Origin: Candidatus Agrococcus pullicola
Lineage (GTDB): Bacteria > Actinomycetota > Actinomycetes > Actinomycetales > Microbacteriaceae
DNA: 6,116 bases
Reading direction: 5' to 3'
Assembly (NCBI GenBank): GCA_019115685.1
Contig: DXDC01000198.1
Location: 1-6,116, forward strand
Part shown: one piece after another, positions 5,580-6,116 of the stretch
Layout: each line of letters starts with the position of its first letter
Numbering within the stretch: the first letter of the stretch is position 1
Program-made: the position numbers and the translations under genes
Notes under the pieces: model-generated
Databases searched by the model: none
Seen by the model: only the letters and a program-made list of their open reading frames with translations
What the model was told of the DNA's origin: nothing

Positions 5580-6116
5580 TCGCGACTCCCGCGCTGCCTC
5601 AGAATCTGCTTAGCGGCAATGTCAGCACCGGCGAGCAGGGGCGAGGGCTTGCCGGGCGTTGCCCCGATCGCGCTGCCGGGCTGCGTGCTGAGGGCGGGTA
5701 TCCCGAGTACGACGACCCGTACATCCGAGTTCCCGTGGGCGTCCACGAGATTGAAACCGTGCGGAACATTCTCGTCGATCTCGGCGAGCGTCGCCTCCAG
5801 GCTTGCGGTCGGTACGCCCTCGATAGCGTGGATGCGTGCACGGCCCGTCTCCAGGAGCGAGCGCAGCAATGGGTCACTGGTGCCCGGCACCTTGCCTTTC
5901 GACATGCGTGTTTCGACGAGCGTGCGCGCGAGTTCCCGGCGGCCGGACACGGGTGACGAAAGCCGGAACAGCCGGTCGTCTTCGTCGAACTCGACCTTCG
6001 CCTCCGGCCCTATGAGCTCGATGACGCCGGCCTCGATGAGCGCCAGCACCTCTCGCGTGCGCGACGACGGCGGGCCCGACGCCATGAACAGCGCGTCACC
6101 GTCGAACCAGCCGTGC
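5576..6116 (-). CDS. FAD/NAD(P)-binding protein, C-terminal part (runs off right edge)
   Basis: The frame is open from the right edge to TGA 5578-5576, giving 179 C-terminal residues. The ATG at 6085 is internal, because ten further codons upstream (ending G-D-A-L-F) continue the same protein. The text 'MASGPPSSRTREVLALIEAGVIELIGPEAKVE', then 'SDPLLRSLLETGRARIH', 'EGVPTASLEATLAEID' and 'FNLVDAHGNSDVRVVVLGIPA' resembles, from memory, the C-terminal half of actinobacterial FAD/NAD(P)-binding proteins of the PF13454 type. In that family the 'TDPLLRSLL..G.AR' and 'G(I/V)P' segments precede the end. The Rossmann GxGxxG nucleotide-binding motif would be N-terminal and outside the window, so the call cannot be confirmed here. 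The substrate is unknown. It ends in an ATGA overlap with a possible small ORF and is co-oriented with DUF3817 and purL. Confidence 0.6.
   Translation of the reverse strand, partial: HGWFDGDALFMASGPPSSRTREVLALIEAGVIELIGPEAKVEFDEDDRLFRLSSPVSGRRELARTLVETRMSKGKVPGTSDPLLRSLLETGRARIHAIEGVPTASLEATLAEIDENVPHGFNLVDAHGNSDVRVVVLGIPALSTQPGSAIGATPGKPSPLLAGADIAAKQILRQRGSRE

Overview
The window is ordinary chromosomal housekeeping DNA from a high-GC Gram-positive bacterium, most likely an actinobacterium of the Microbacteriaceae type. This rests on GC-rich third codon positions, a PurL closely resembling actinobacterial PurL, a GT87-type membrane mannosyltransferase, a DUF3817 membrane protein, GTG/TTG starts and probable leaderless transcription. 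The lineage is inferred from remembered family sequences, not from a search.

Layout, left to right: (1) 1-186, minus: the N-terminal end of NADP-type glutamate dehydrogenase, starting at TTG and cut by the window edge. (2) 267-1595, minus: a polytopic GT87/DUF2029-type glycosyltransferase, with a terminator-like hairpin between it and gdhA. (3) 1746-2039, plus: a short AroQ-class chorismate mutase, the only convincing plus-strand gene, probably read from a leaderless mRNA. (4) 2040-2377: a 338-base convergent intergenic region rich in repeats. It holds five tandem 17-bp units, one GC-rich hairpin and two head-to-tail 47-bp palindromic elements. (5) 2378-4672, minus: purL, full length, with a SD site and plausible promoter of its own. 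(6) 4819-5385, minus: a DUF3817 membrane protein. (7) 5277-5579, minus: a doubtful 100-codon ORF that joins its neighbours through two ATGA overlaps. (8) 5576-6116, minus: the C-terminal 179 residues of what looks like an FAD/NAD(P)-binding protein, cut by the right edge.

Functionally the genes are a mixed set: nitrogen assimilation (gdhA), envelope glycan synthesis (GT87), aromatic amino-acid synthesis (chorismate mutase) and purine synthesis (purL). purS and purQ, the usual partners of purL, are not beside it here. I see no defence system, mobile element, CRISPR array, RNA gene or biosynthetic cluster. The items most worth a second look are the repeat-filled intergenic region, a His-to-Ser change in a normally invariant PurL motif, and the ATGA-linked small ORF.
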